Below are positions 18,448 through 27,613 of a DNA stretch of 64,000 nt, one piece after another; positions within the stretch are counted from its first letter, which is position 1; each line of letters opens with the position of its first letter. A program made the translations under genes and the position numbers. Origin of the DNA: Mariniphaga sp. (GTDB taxonomy: Bacteria > Bacteroidota > Bacteroidia > Bacteroidales > Prolixibacteraceae); the NCBI GenBank assembly GCA_024636975.1, contig JAGXGA010000017.1:124001-188000 (forward strand), in the 5' to 3' direction. Below the pieces are notes generated by a model, which worked only from the letters and a program-made list of their open reading frames with translations, made no database searches and was not told where the DNA came from.

Positions 18448-19278
18448 ATGGATGCTACTTTTGCCAAAAAATTTTTAATGGCGATTAAGCAACTTTTCCT
18501 TAGCAAGCTGTTGGTATATATTGCAGTTATTGCTATAATGGATTCCTGCAGCACACCGTTGCAGGAAGTGACTTACCTCTATGGAACGGATACCGGCTAT
18601 ACCTTGGCAGGCGGCATTAAACCGGATGAGTACCGGATACGTCCCGATGATCAGCTTTTTATCCAGGTAATAAGCGATGATCCGATGAATGCTGCATTCT
18701 TAAATCTAGTTAACACGCAGATGAATACTGGAAGCCTGGGAAGTTCTGCCAGCAGTCTTGAACTGATTACATTTCTGGTGGATGAACGGGGCAATATCTC
18801 CTATCCGCAACTGGGGGAAATAGAAGTTGAAGGACTAACCACAGCAGAAGTACGGGATATCATTCAAATGAAGGTGAATAATTATCTTGAAAGCGCTTCG
18901 GTTTTCGTAAAACTGGTGAACCGGAATATAACCGTGCTTGGCGAAGTAAGAGCACCCGGACAACAACATATGGTGAAAAATCAGCTTACAATTTTTGAGG
19001 CACTTGGCACTGCGGGCGACATTACCGATTACGGAAACCGAAAATCTGTTAAGCTGATTCGTGAGTTGCCCGAAGGAAAACACATTGCCGAACTCGACCT
19101 TACCGATCCGGACCTGATTGGTTCTCCTTATTATTATATATTGCCCCATGATGTAATTTATGTGGAACACAGTACTAAAATTTATGGTGCAAAAAATCTC
19201 TCCTACGCAACACCTGTAAGTATTACCGCCTCCGTTATATCAGTGGGATTGCTTTTGCTCAATATTTTTCTTAATTAG
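18448..19278 (+). CDS. wza: Wza-like polysaccharide export outer-membrane protein
   Basis: The 276-residue protein contains the Poly_export (PES) domain: YRIRPDDQLFIQVISDDP near residue 55, then a conserved FLVDERGNISYPQLGEIEVEG segment split between about 109 and 130, and an SLBB-type domain (VLGEVRAPGQQHM near 168, LGTAGDITDYGNRKSVKLIRE near 190). A C-terminal hydrophobic segment (VSITASVISVGLLLLNIF) ends the protein. The N-terminus has a signal with a possible lipobox (AIMDSC). Met11 at 18478 begins right at the signal and is a good alternative start. Such proteins form the outer-membrane channel for capsule/EPS. It is followed 28 bp later by the Wzc-like kinase, so the two are one operon. 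Confidence 0.92.
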   Translation: MDATFAKKFLMAIKQLFLSKLLVYIAVIAIMDSCSTPLQEVTYLYGTDTGYTLAGGIKPDEYRIRPDDQLFIQVISDDPMNAAFLNLVNTQMNTGSLGSSASSLELITFLVDERGNISYPQLGEIEVEGLTTAEVRDIIQMKVNNYLESASVFVKLVNRNITVLGEVRAPGQQHMVKNQLTIFEALGTAGDITDYGNRKSVKLIRELPEGKHIAELDLTDPDLIGSPYYYILPHDVIYVEHSTKIYGAKNLSYATPVSITASVISVGLLLLNIFLN

Positions 19279-19306
19279 AAAAACCCTTTTTCTCAAAATA
19301 CAATTC

Positions 19307-21820
19307 ATGGAAATAAAAAATAACAATCAGGTAAATAACGGCTATGCAGGAAACAAGGAAGATGAGGACAGCATTGACCTGAAAAAGATAATCTTTAAAT
19401 TTTTACGACACTGGTACTGGTTTGTATTAGCAGTTGTCCTCGCCCTGGGAGTGGCTTATGTGTACAACAGGTATGCGGTGCCTGTATACGAAATAAGTTC
19501 TTCCATGTTGGTAGAGGAGGAAAACAAGTCCACTCCATTTGGCGGAGGGGCTGCAGGTATGTCGCAGAATATTTTTGAAGGATTGGGTGGGATGAACAGC
19601 ATGCAGAACATTTTCAATCAGATGATCATACTGAGCTCCACCCCGATCATTTCGCGTACACTCGATGAGCTTGATTTTGAAGTTAGCTACTATGCAGTAG
19701 GAAGAGTTGCTACTTCGGAACGATATAAGGAAGTGCCTTTTGTGGTGATTTGGGATGAACAGCATCCCCAGATAATTAATGCCGATTTTAACCTTACAAT
19801 TGAACCAACCGGGAAACTTCAATTGTCTCTTGACGAAGAGGAAATATCTGTATTTAGTTATTCTGAAGAAGAGATAACAGAAAAAAAATCATCGTATGCT
19901 TTTTCAAAGACTGTTGAACCGGGAACAAAAATTTCTTCCGCTGAATTTTCCTTCACTATTCTGCTCAACGAACAGTTTAACGCAAACGCAACCAACGACT
20001 ACAAGTTCAGGTTCAATACAAAAAGCGCACTGGTGAAAAATTACAGGAATAACCTCCAGGTAACACTCAACGATGAGGCAACTTCCATATTAACACTTAC
20101 CCTGCGGGATTACAATGTAAAAAAATCAGTTGCTTTTCTGAATAAGCTAACGGAGGTTTACCAGCTCGACAACCTTGAAAAGAAAAACGAGAACGCCAAT
20201 CGTACCGTGCAGTTCATCACCTCTCAGCTCGAGAATATTTCTGATTCGCTGAACGTTTCCGAAACCCGGATGGAATCGTTTCAAAGTGAACACCAGGTAC
20301 TTGATATTTCCATGCAATCGCAGCAACTCCTGGAGCAAATGCGGGAACTCGACCAGGAAAAGGTGGCGCTGGAAACCCAGAATAAATATTACCATTATCT
20401 GAGAGATTATATTCGCAAAGGCAATAACCAGGAACTGGAAACAGTAATTGCCCCTTCGGCAATGGGAATTCAGGACCCGCTTCTGAATAGCCTGATCCTT
20501 CAGTTAAACGAGCTTATTACGCAGAAGTCAAGCCAGACATCCATTCGCAGTGATTCACAGCATCCGACTATACTGCGGCTGAATGCACAGATTGAAACAG
20601 TTAAAAATTCACTTTTGGAAAATGTCAATAACATTATTTCGCAATCGGATATGGCACTTGAAAACCTGAACCTGCGCATACGACGGTTTGACGCAGAGGT
20701 ACGCAGGCTTCCGGCCACCGAACGCAACTATGTGAATATTGAACGGAAATACAAACTGAACAACGAAATTTATACATTTCTGCTTCAAAAACTGTCGGAA
20801 GCACAAATAGCAAAAGCTTCCAATATTCCCGACAGCCAGGTTATAGAAGAACCGCAAATGAACGGTACTGGTCCGGTTGAACCCAAAACGATGATGATTT
20901 ATGCCATCGGACTTTTACTGGGGCTGGGATTGCCAGCAGGCATTATTATGTTAGCCGACTTCTTTAATAACAAAGTAGTTTCACAGGACGATATCGAAGC
21001 CATTACCAGTTACCCAATTATTGGACATGTGTTTCACACTGAATCAGAGAAGAACAAACGTACCCTGGTCCTCGACAAGCCCAACTCTCCTGCAAGTGAA
21101 TCTTACAGGGCCATACGTACCAAACTGAACCTTATAACAAAAGGAAAAGCAAACCCGGTGATAGCTGTTACTTCTACGTTCCCAAAAGAAGGGAAGTCGT
21201 ATAATTCAGTAAACATTGCATCATCGTTTGCTTTGCTTCATAAAAAAACTGTGCTGCTTGATCTTGATCTCCGGAATTCAAAATTAAAGGAAGAATTTGG
21301 GCTGAAATCAGATATGGGCGTGGTGAATTACATTATTGGCAAGGCCGGTCGTGAGGAAATTACTTTTTCTACCAGGCATCCGTGGCTTAAAATTATTCCT
21401 GCCGGACCCATTCCGCCCAACCCGGGAGAGATGCTTACCGACAGCAAGCTTTTGGATTTGCTTGCAGAACTAAGGGAAATTTACGATGTAATTGTAATTG
21501 ATACTGCACCGGTAGGTTATGTTGCCGACCTTTTCCATATGCACGACTTTGTGGATGCCAACCTGTTTGTGGTGCGCCATAAATTTACACCTAAGATGGC
21601 ACTAAAAACTGCTCTTGAGGAGGTTACGAAACATGAATTAAGGGGAGTGGGATTGATTGTTAACGACATTAAACTCGGGAAAAAGAATTATAATTTTGGT
21701 GGGGGATATGGCTATGGCTACGGTTATGGTTATGGGTACGGCTATGGGTACGGCTACGGAAATTATAAAGACGACGGAAAGAGTTCACGCAAAGTGTTAA
21801 ATCCTGATGAAGTGAAATAA
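19307..21820 (+). CDS. wzc: Wzc-like polysaccharide co-polymerase / BY-tyrosine kinase
   Basis: An N-terminal Wzz domain has TM1 near residue 35 (HWYWFVLAVVLALGVAYVYN), a long periplasmic coiled-coil region (about 280-500) and TM2 near 530. The cytoplasmic BY-kinase follows: Walker A TSTFPKEGKS (Lys630), Walker A' VLLDLDLR (about 646-653) and Walker B VIVIDTAP (about 731). The C-terminus is a run of about nine Gly-Tyr pairs and then NYKDDGKSSRK, serving as the tyrosine autophosphorylation cluster. These proteins control chain length and export together with Wza. Length (837) is normal for the Bacteroidota fused form. The gene follows wza by 28 bp. The Tyr-Gly tail is reproduced in a relic on the opposite strand upstream. 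Confidence 0.94.
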   Translation: MEIKNNNQVNNGYAGNKEDEDSIDLKKIIFKFLRHWYWFVLAVVLALGVAYVYNRYAVPVYEISSSMLVEEENKSTPFGGGAAGMSQNIFEGLGGMNSMQNIFNQMIILSSTPIISRTLDELDFEVSYYAVGRVATSERYKEVPFVVIWDEQHPQIINADFNLTIEPTGKLQLSLDEEEISVFSYSEEEITEKKSSYAFSKTVEPGTKISSAEFSFTILLNEQFNANATNDYKFRFNTKSALVKNYRNNLQVTLNDEATSILTLTLRDYNVKKSVAFLNKLTEVYQLDNLEKKNENANRTVQFITSQLENISDSLNVSETRMESFQSEHQVLDISMQSQQLLEQMRELDQEKVALETQNKYYHYLRDYIRKGNNQELETVIAPSAMGIQDPLLNSLILQLNELITQKSSQTSIRSDSQHPTILRLNAQIETVKNSLLENVNNIISQSDMALENLNLRIRRFDAEVRRLPATERNYVNIERKYKLNNEIYTFLLQKLSEAQIAKASNIPDSQVIEEPQMNGTGPVEPKTMMIYAIGLLLGLGLPAGIIMLADFFNNKVVSQDDIEAITSYPIIGHVFHTESEKNKRTLVLDKPNSPASESYRAIRTKLNLITKGKANPVIAVTSTFPKEGKSYNSVNIASSFALLHKKTVLLDLDLRNSKLKEEFGLKSDMGVVNYIIGKAGREEITFSTRHPWLKIIPAGPIPPNPGEMLTDSKLLDLLAELREIYDVIVIDTAPVGYVADLFHMHDFVDANLFVVRHKFTPKMALKTALEEVTKHELRGVGLIVNDIKLGKKNYNFGGGYGYGYGYGYGYGYGYGYGNYKDDGKSSRKVLNPDEVK

Positions 21821-22244
21821 GACGTAGTGCACATAGTACCTTTGGGACATAGAGCAAAGAGCGAAGGCAATTACAGTGCTTGCCAGTTTGGAGAATGGCA
21901 ACGTTCTTTTCAAAAGAACGGTTTCATGGCACAATTAACTTTGCTATGGAAAGCAGGGATGCTATCGTTTATAGAACTTTAATGGATTCCATCCTTATAT
22001 TTGAAGCATTCAAGGATGGAATCCTTTTTCTCGTTGGAATATTCTTCTGCTATCAAAATTCAATGTGTAAAACAGTCAACAGTAATTAACTAATTTTCAT
22101 TGGGCTTCCGGTTATCTTAATCAGCCTAGAGCAAAAGTGTACCCGTTTCATAGTTTTTCCATATTTCAATTGCACAATCTCACAATTTCACAATTTCCTC
22201 ATTATTTAATCCATTTTGTTAAATTCGCGCAATTTTTAATTAAG
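21821..22244. other. Intergenic spacer after wzc
   Basis: This 424-bp spacer holds a 9-bp palindrome CGTTCTTTT-C-AAAAGAACG (21902-21920) and a strong terminator (listed separately). The palindrome resembles the inverted repeat upstream of wza at 17984-18010. An open frame upstream of the wzi start reads as low-complexity sequence and is not counted as coding. Confidence 0.55.
21984..22029 (+). terminator. Rho-independent terminator of the wza-wzc operon
   Basis: A perfect 13-bp stem (GGATTCCATCCTT / AAGGATGGAATCC) with a 15-nt loop is followed directly by a run of five T (CTTTTTC). It ends transcription of wza-wzc before the separately transcribed wzi-like gene. Confidence 0.85.
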
Positions 22245-23630
22245 ATGAAATTTTACCCGATTATTATAGCGTTGCTGATTGCTGGCTCATCATTTGGACA
22301 GCAGCCAATCCGCATTACTATAAACAATAAAACGCTTGCAGCCACTGACAGCCTGATGCCTTTTTGGTTTGTTGCCAACCGTGATGGGAAAATTCAACCT
22401 GCCGGTTCATGGCTGAACCTTACCGATTTATATATTGGACAATCTTATCGATCCTCTGCTTCCACGTCCGCTTCCGCTTTGGGCTATACCTGGGGGGGTA
22501 AGACGGTTGCTGGTTTCGGCGAAACAAATTATTATCAGCTTAATCAGGCATTTGGAGGGATAATCTGGAAGGGTTGGGAGTTGAAGGGAGGACTGTTTTA
22601 CGAGCCTGAACAGTATGCTGGTTTATCAGCCACCAACGGCAATCTGGCCCGCAGCCGCAATGCACGGCCTCATCCCCGTTTGCGCTTTGGCACCAACGGA
22701 TACAAAGTGGTACCGTTCATGCAGGATCGGCTCCGGTTCAGGGTGGAGTACGATGAAGGCATTTTGAACGACGACCGGTTTGTTGATAAGGCACGACTGC
22801 ACCATAAGTCTCTCTACCTGCGGGTGCACCTGTCGCCCACATGGGAGCTGGAGGGTGGTCTGGAGCATTTTGTGATGTGGGGAGGCATATCACCTGTGGA
22901 AGCAATTGGAAAAATGCCTTCAGGGTTTAAAGCATACCTGCAGTATATTACCGGTTCGTCGGGTGATGAAACATTTCCCGGAACAGACCAACTGAACGTT
23001 GCAGGTAATCAATTGGGTACCTATCAGTTTAGGGCAACCAAACGGTTTACTGATTTGAAGGCTGTGTTTTATCTGAGTCATCCGTTTGAGGACCTGTCGG
23101 GCATGAACTGGCGTAACTGGCCCGATAACCTGCTCGGATTGCATATCAGCCTTAACAACAGGCAACAGCTCATAACCGATGTGGTATACGAATACACCAG
23201 CACGCGTCAGCAGAGCATTCGCGGAGCATGGGACCGCCAGGAACCGGACGGATATCTTAACAATGGTGTGTACCGGAGCGGCTTTACCTATCACCAGCAG
23301 GTCATGGGCTCGCCGCTGTTTTTTCCTGTGGTGGTGCAAGGCGACATCTCACACGGAATCGGGTCGAATATGTTTTATGCTCACCATCTGGGGGCTAATG
23401 GCGCCCTTCCCCCGTACCTCCGGTGGAAAGGAATGCTCACCTTTGTCCGGCATTACGGACGGTATTTTACCCGCTATGAGCCCTCCCGCCGGCAGGTTTC
23501 GGGTATTCTGGAAGTGCAGTACACCCGTCCGGGCTTTCCCGTTGAGTTGGGTCTTTCTGCTGCGTGCGATGCAGGCAGTGTTTCAGGTCGGAATTTGGGC
23601 GTACAGTTGATGGTTTCACGATCGTTTTAA
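22245..23630 (+). CDS. wzi: Wzi-like capsule assembly outer-membrane protein
   Basis: Starting at ATG 22245 gives 461 residues with a signal peptide (core IIIALLIAGSSFGQ). The longer frame from 22137 adds 36 residues with no signal character. The mature start, TDSLMPFWFVANRDGKIQ, is characteristic of Bacteroidota Wzi-family proteins. Repeated amphipathic beta strands (WELKGGLFYEPEQY, LRFRVEYDEG, WELEGGLEHFVMWGG, GILEVQYTRPGFPVELGLS) and a C-terminal aromatic (VSRSF) indicate an outer-membrane beta barrel. Wzi anchors or organises capsular polysaccharide at the surface. It fits functionally with wza-wzc upstream but is separated from them by a terminator. Confidence 0.87.
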   Translation: MKFYPIIIALLIAGSSFGQQPIRITINNKTLAATDSLMPFWFVANRDGKIQPAGSWLNLTDLYIGQSYRSSASTSASALGYTWGGKTVAGFGETNYYQLNQAFGGIIWKGWELKGGLFYEPEQYAGLSATNGNLARSRNARPHPRLRFGTNGYKVVPFMQDRLRFRVEYDEGILNDDRFVDKARLHHKSLYLRVHLSPTWELEGGLEHFVMWGGISPVEAIGKMPSGFKAYLQYITGSSGDETFPGTDQLNVAGNQLGTYQFRATKRFTDLKAVFYLSHPFEDLSGMNWRNWPDNLLGLHISLNNRQQLITDVVYEYTSTRQQSIRGAWDRQEPDGYLNNGVYRSGFTYHQQVMGSPLFFPVVVQGDISHGIGSNMFYAHHLGANGALPPYLRWKGMLTFVRHYGRYFTRYEPSRRQVSGILEVQYTRPGFPVELGLSAACDAGSVSGRNLGVQLMVSRSF

Positions 23631-23640
23631 TGAGTTTCGA

Positions 23641-23940
23641 GTTTAAAGTTTCGGGTTCCGGGTTCAGAGTTCGGAGTTGTGGAGACATAAGATAATTAGA
23701 CACAGGTATCAGGACTGGCTGGGAGGAAGTTCACAGTTTAAAATTCTCGGTTTAAAGAGACATTAACAATTAAACACAGGTATCAGGACTGGCTGGAATC
23801 ATTTGTGGAGCGTTTGGCCCCCTTAGGGGTTAGGGGTGCGGGTGGGAGGAAGTGCAGTTCATAGTTTAAAGTTCACAGTTTCCATGTTTAAAAAGGGAGA
23901 CATTAACAATTTAACACAGGTTTCAGAACTGTCTGGAATC
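23641..23940 (+). repeat. Three direct repeats of a ~43-bp unit
   Basis: The unit GGAGACAT...ACACAGGTATCAGGACTGGCTGG appears at about 23681-23723, 23757-23800 and 23897-23940, the last most diverged. Between copies lie GTTCACAGTTTAAAGTT-type tracts. It fills most of the gap between wzi and the decayed DUF4249 gene; no gene is seen. Confidence 0.7.
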
Positions 23941-23948
23941 AATCTCAA

Positions 23949-24677
23949 TCAATCCCCATCCTCTTCCACCGTCACCAGTTTCCGGCTGTATGACCATGCA
24001 TAAAAATATCCCAGGGTGCCGTTACTAAAGCTGGAAACCGGATTAGCCGGGGCAGGTGAATCAGGGCCGGTATTTACCAAATCAGCAAATGTGGTAAAAT
24101 ATTCCCATGCCTGACGATCAATAGACAGCAGTTCAATCATTACGGTTTCACCTGTTTCCAGGTAATACTGACTGTGCAAATTTACCTTAATGGTTTTACC
24201 TTCATTGTCAGTATCATCGAACCCTACAAGGTCATTGGGGCGATTAAAAAGATACTTGTTTTTGAATACCCTGATGCGGTAGTAATTCTTCACTCCTGGT
24301 GGATCTGTAAGTGAAAGGTGAAACCTGTATCCGGGTCTGAAAAAACTGTCCCCTTCATAATAGCTGTAACTGATTGAATCGATCTCCACCGGATGTATTA
24401 CAGTGGATTCAGCCAAATAGTTTACTCCGTCAACTTCTAATATCAGTTTAAATTTATCGCCGGGTTCTGCCAATACCTGGTCGAGCTTATAAATTCCGTT
24501 GCCCATGGAATTAGCTTTTTGCTGATTTCCATGTTTATTTTCCAGGTAAACGGTAGCATTATCAATTTTCTGTAAAGATCCCGGTTCAAAATAACTGCCT
24601 GTTTTTGATACGACAACACTAAGTATTCCTTCGGGAGTTATTTTGCATTTTGCAAGAATAATTCCAAAAACAGGAAA
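23949..24677 (-). pseudogene. 5'-truncated DUF4249-family protein
   Basis: The first in-frame ATG (24506) leaves 185 residues, but the open frame continues upstream to 24677 with clear family sequence (ITPEGILSVVVSKTGSYFEP, IDNATVYLENKHG) and no start codon. DUF4249 lipoproteins normally begin with a lipoprotein signal and about 40 more residues before this point, which are missing; the frame runs into a stop at 24680. The remaining C-terminal part, ending YAWSYSRKLVTVEED, is intact. DUF4249 genes usually pair with a TonB-dependent receptor, which is absent here. The locus therefore looks like the surviving end of a deleted outer-membrane uptake pair. Confidence 0.75.
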
Positions 24678-25542
24678 TTACTAACTCACTCAGCTAAAAT
24701 CCAATGAACATATAAGTTAGCAATAGCAAGCATGAAGAATTGGTAGTTTCAAAATGTGAAGAAACCACCCCAATTCTGTTGATTTAGGATTATCGATTAT
24801 GTGTTGTAAAGGCAAATTGTCAGCTAGTGATGGTAGTTCCGTTTGGCTTTAGAATACGGATAAATGATGAATGATTGATGGTAACAAGGGGTACAATAAT
24901 TTTAAAAAATAATTTAAATGAGCGATTCACCCGCCTGAATAACACAGTCGGGCAGGGAAATCGCTCCCCCAGATAACATACCCTGCAATTAACAGCGATG
25001 TATGTTAGCTTGAGAGGGTTACCAGTTTTTACCATCGCTGATTCAGAGCGCCGGACGCCCGGGAGTCGGACTTTGTAAGTCCGACATTTTTGGTGAAACC
25101 TACTGTCGTTGTCATGGCCTCAGGATTTCTAAAGATCTTTGAGTTGGAAACTCAAAGTCCCGTGGGGCAGTGCCCTGCAGGTGGGCCAATGTTAATTAGG
25201 AGCAGTGCCCACTAGTTGCGACAATGTTAATATGGGGAAGAGACCCACGGGACTATTCCCGCTGGATCGTCAGGGACTGTTTACTATTATATAACTACTT
25301 TAAACCTACTAATATTCAAACAGATATCATTTCACTCAGAGTCTTAGATACACCAGGCTTTCCTTCAACTTTCCCTTAATCCAGCTCATAATATTACGGT
25401 GCGCTGCACCTGAACCATCATTAAATGGCAGCTAACTATTTAAGTTATTTTCTCATACAATATCGCTAATGCAAATCAATGGACTGTTTACTGTTCACTG
25501 TTCACTGTCTGACTCCCTGCTGTGTGCCCTCTGCTCTCTGCC
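24678..25542. other. Decayed, repeat-filled intergenic region
   Basis: About 865 bp without a credible gene lie between the DUF4249 remnant and pccB. Most is occupied by dispersed element copy B (listed separately). The 3' part (25480-25515) has tandem TGTTTACTGTTCACTGTTCACTGT tracts just after the pccB stop on the opposite strand. Short ORFs here lack coherent protein character. Confidence 0.6.
24915..25200 (-). repeat. Dispersed palindromic element, copy B
   Basis: Read on the reverse strand, this copy has a palindrome CTTTGAGTT-TCC-AACTCAAAG (25137-25157), a spacer with GGTTTCACCAAAAAT, then palindrome GTCGGACTT-ACA-AAGTCCGAC (25065-25085). Next comes a tail with CTAACATACATCGC, TTGCAGGG and a GAGCGATTT..AATCGCTC pair. 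The order and wording match copy D at 41497-41725 closely over about 230 bp. Confidence 0.8.
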
Positions 25543-27078
25543 CTACAACGGAATGTTCCCGTGTTTCTTGGGCGGGTTTGACTTACGCTTGTTGCGGGTC
25601 ATTTCAAGGGCGCCAATAATTTTCTTACGGGTATCGCGCGGATGGATGATTTCATCGATGTAGCCCAGTGAAGCTGCCTTATAGGGGTTTGCAAATTTTT
25701 CGCGGTACTCGTTCACTGCATTTACCCTTTCCTCATCGTTAAATTTATTCCGGTAAAGAATATTGATGGCTCCCTCAGGGCCCATTACGGCTATTTCTGC
25801 CGTTGGGTAGGCAAAATTAACATCACCCCCGATGTGTTTGCTCGACATTACATCATATGCTCCCCCATAAGCCTTGCGGGTGATGAGGGTTATTTTCGGT
25901 ACTGTAGCCTCTGAGAAAGCATATAAAAGTTTTGCCCCGTGTTTGATAATTCCGCCAAACTCCTGTGCTGTGCCTGGCAGGAAACCTGGTACATCAACAA
26001 AGGTAATTAACGGCAGGTTGAATGCGTCGCAGAACCTTACAAAGCGTGCGGCTTTTGTCGATGAATTGATATCGAGCACACCGGCCAGGTGACCCGGCTG
26101 ATTGGCAACAATACCTGCCGGCTGGCCTGCAAACCGTGCAAATCCGCATATTATGTTCCGGGCATATCTCGGCTGTACTTCCAGAAAGTGCTTGTTGTCG
26201 ATTACACTTTGGATAATTTCGTGCATATCGTAAGGCTTGTTGGGGTCGGCGGGTACCAGGTCCTGTAGTTTCTCATCTACCCGGTCGGATGGGTCAATGG
26301 TTGATTTAACAGGCGCATCTTCCATATTGTTTGAAGGCAGAAAACTGATGAGTTCACGGATCATCATCAGGGTTTGCTCTTCGTCGGAGCCTGTAAAATG
26401 AGCCACCCCACTTTTGGTGCTGTGCGTTTTAGCTCCTCCCAGTTCTTCTTTGGATACATCTTCGTGGGTAACTGTTTTAATAACATCGGGGCCGGTAACA
26501 AACATATGGCTTTTTTCATCAACCATAAATATGAAATCGGTAAGGGCAGGGGAGTAAACGGCTCCTCCGGCGCAAGCGCCCAAAATTGCAGAAATCTGGG
26601 GTACTACGCCCGAAGAGATCACATTGTTGTAAAATATGTCGGCATAGCCGGCGAGGCTTTCCACTCCTTCCTGGATACGGGCGCCTCCCGAATCGTTCAG
26701 CCCGATTACCGGGGCTCCCATCTGCAGGGCCATATTTTGTATCTTCACAATCTTATCGGCATTCGCCCGGCTAAGCGAACCTCCAAATACGGTAAAGTCC
26801 TGTGCAAATACATATACCAGTTTTCCGTTTATTTTACCGTAACCGGCTACAACTCCGTCACCCAGAAATTTTTTCTCATGCATGCCGAAATCGTGGTTCC
26901 GGTGGGTTACCAGTTTGTCTATTTCATTGAATGTGCCCGGATCGAGCAATTGCAGAACCCGTTCGCGGGCTGTTTTTTTACCTGCACTGTGTTGTTTTTC
27001 AATGCGTTCAATTCCTCCTCCTAGCTCTGCTTCTTTATTGAAGTCTTCGAGCTGGCTGTATTTTTCATTTAAATCCAT
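25543..27078 (-). CDS. pccB: Propionyl/acetyl-CoA carboxylase carboxyltransferase subunit
   Basis: Using ATG 27078 gives 511 residues beginning [13 protein letters not shown], the usual family start; the longer frame would overlap the upstream gene. The N- and C-terminal crotonase-like halves are complete: [20 protein letters not shown] near 20, [12 protein letters not shown] near 98, [20 protein letters not shown] near 122, [16 protein letters not shown] near 162 and, in the second half, [25 protein letters not shown] and [13 protein letters not shown]. It transfers carboxyl from biotin to propionyl-CoA (or acetyl-CoA). It is last in a three-gene reverse operon with BCCP and biotin carboxylase, which fits the succinate-propionate/methylmalonyl route common in Bacteroidota. 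Confidence 0.95.
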   Translation of the reverse strand: MDLNEKYSQLEDFNKEAELGGGIERIEKQHSAGKKTARERVLQLLDPGTFNEIDKLVTHRNHDFGMHEKKFLGDGVVAGYGKINGKLVYVFAQDFTVFGGSLSRANADKIVKIQNMALQMGAPVIGLNDSGGARIQEGVESLAGYADIFYNNVISSGVVPQISAILGACAGGAVYSPALTDFIFMVDEKSHMFVTGPDVIKTVTHEDVSKEELGGAKTHSTKSGVAHFTGSDEEQTLMMIRELISFLPSNNMEDAPVKSTIDPSDRVDEKLQDLVPADPNKPYDMHEIIQSVIDNKHFLEVQPRYARNIICGFARFAGQPAGIVANQPGHLAGVLDINSSTKAARFVRFCDAFNLPLITFVDVPGFLPGTAQEFGGIIKHGAKLLYAFSEATVPKITLITRKAYGGAYDVMSSKHIGGDVNFAYPTAEIAVMGPEGAINILYRNKFNDEERVNAVNEYREKFANPYKAASLGYIDEIIHPRDTRKKIIGALEMTRNKRKSNPPKKHGNIPL

Positions 27079-27091
27079 ATATAAAACAGGT

Positions 27092-27601
27092 TTATTCGAT
27101 TTCAACAAGAACTTGATTCCCTTCGATTGTGTCGCCTTCCTTAACATTTACCTTTTTAATAACACCGTCGGCAGGTGATTTGTATTCGCTTTCCATTTTC
27201 ATGGCTGCAATTATCACTACAGTTTCACCTTTTTGTACCACATCGCCCTCTTTTAAAAGCACTTTTACCACTTTTCCGGGCATAGGCGACAGGATGGTTT
27301 TTTCGAGGCTTGCGGCTCCGTTCGATCCCCGGTTTATGAGGTAACGGGCTTCGGCATCAACAATTTCTACATCGTATGTGTGGTAAAGGGTATGAGCCGT
27401 GTACTTTTTTGGCTGATTTTTTGGCACCAGCTCGATATTGTATGATTTGCCGCTTTCAATAATGGAAAAAGTTCCGTCGGGTGTATGCAGCAAATCAACA
27501 CGATATATTTTTCCATCCACTTCAATTTCAAGGAGATTTCCATTCTGGCTAATCAGTTTTACGGTGGTTGTCCGATCGTTAATTTTTATTTCGAGTGACA
27601 T
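27092..27601 (-). CDS. Biotin carboxyl carrier protein
   Basis: The protein (169 residues) ends in a biotinyl/lipoyl domain (about 95-169) with [15 protein letters not shown], the biotinylation motif AAMKMES (Lys135) and the closing [13 protein letters not shown]. The first 90 residues form a beta-rich region typical of carrier subunits of acyl-CoA carboxylases. It sits between the carboxyltransferase (13 bp) and biotin carboxylase (12 bp) genes, so the complex is encoded as one operon. Oxaloacetate decarboxylase gamma/alpha-type use is less likely because a full biotin carboxylase and PccB are adjacent. Confidence 0.92.
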   Translation of the reverse strand: MSLEIKINDRTTTVKLISQNGNLLEIEVDGKIYRVDLLHTPDGTFSIIESGKSYNIELVPKNQPKKYTAHTLYHTYDVEIVDAEARYLINRGSNGAASLEKTILSPMPGKVVKVLLKEGDVVQKGETVVIIAAMKMESEYKSPADGVIKKVNVKEGDTIEGNQVLVEIE

Positions 27602-27613
27602 AAAATTTTTTTG

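Noticed and set aside
23810-23850. G-rich stretch as a possible G-quadruplex
   Set aside because: G runs are short and unevenly spaced, and part of a simple palindromic CCCCTTAGGGG context; not convincing.
24820-25035. 71-codon reverse frame
   Set aside because: Lies wholly in dispersed element copy B and an AT-rich flank, with no signal or domain.
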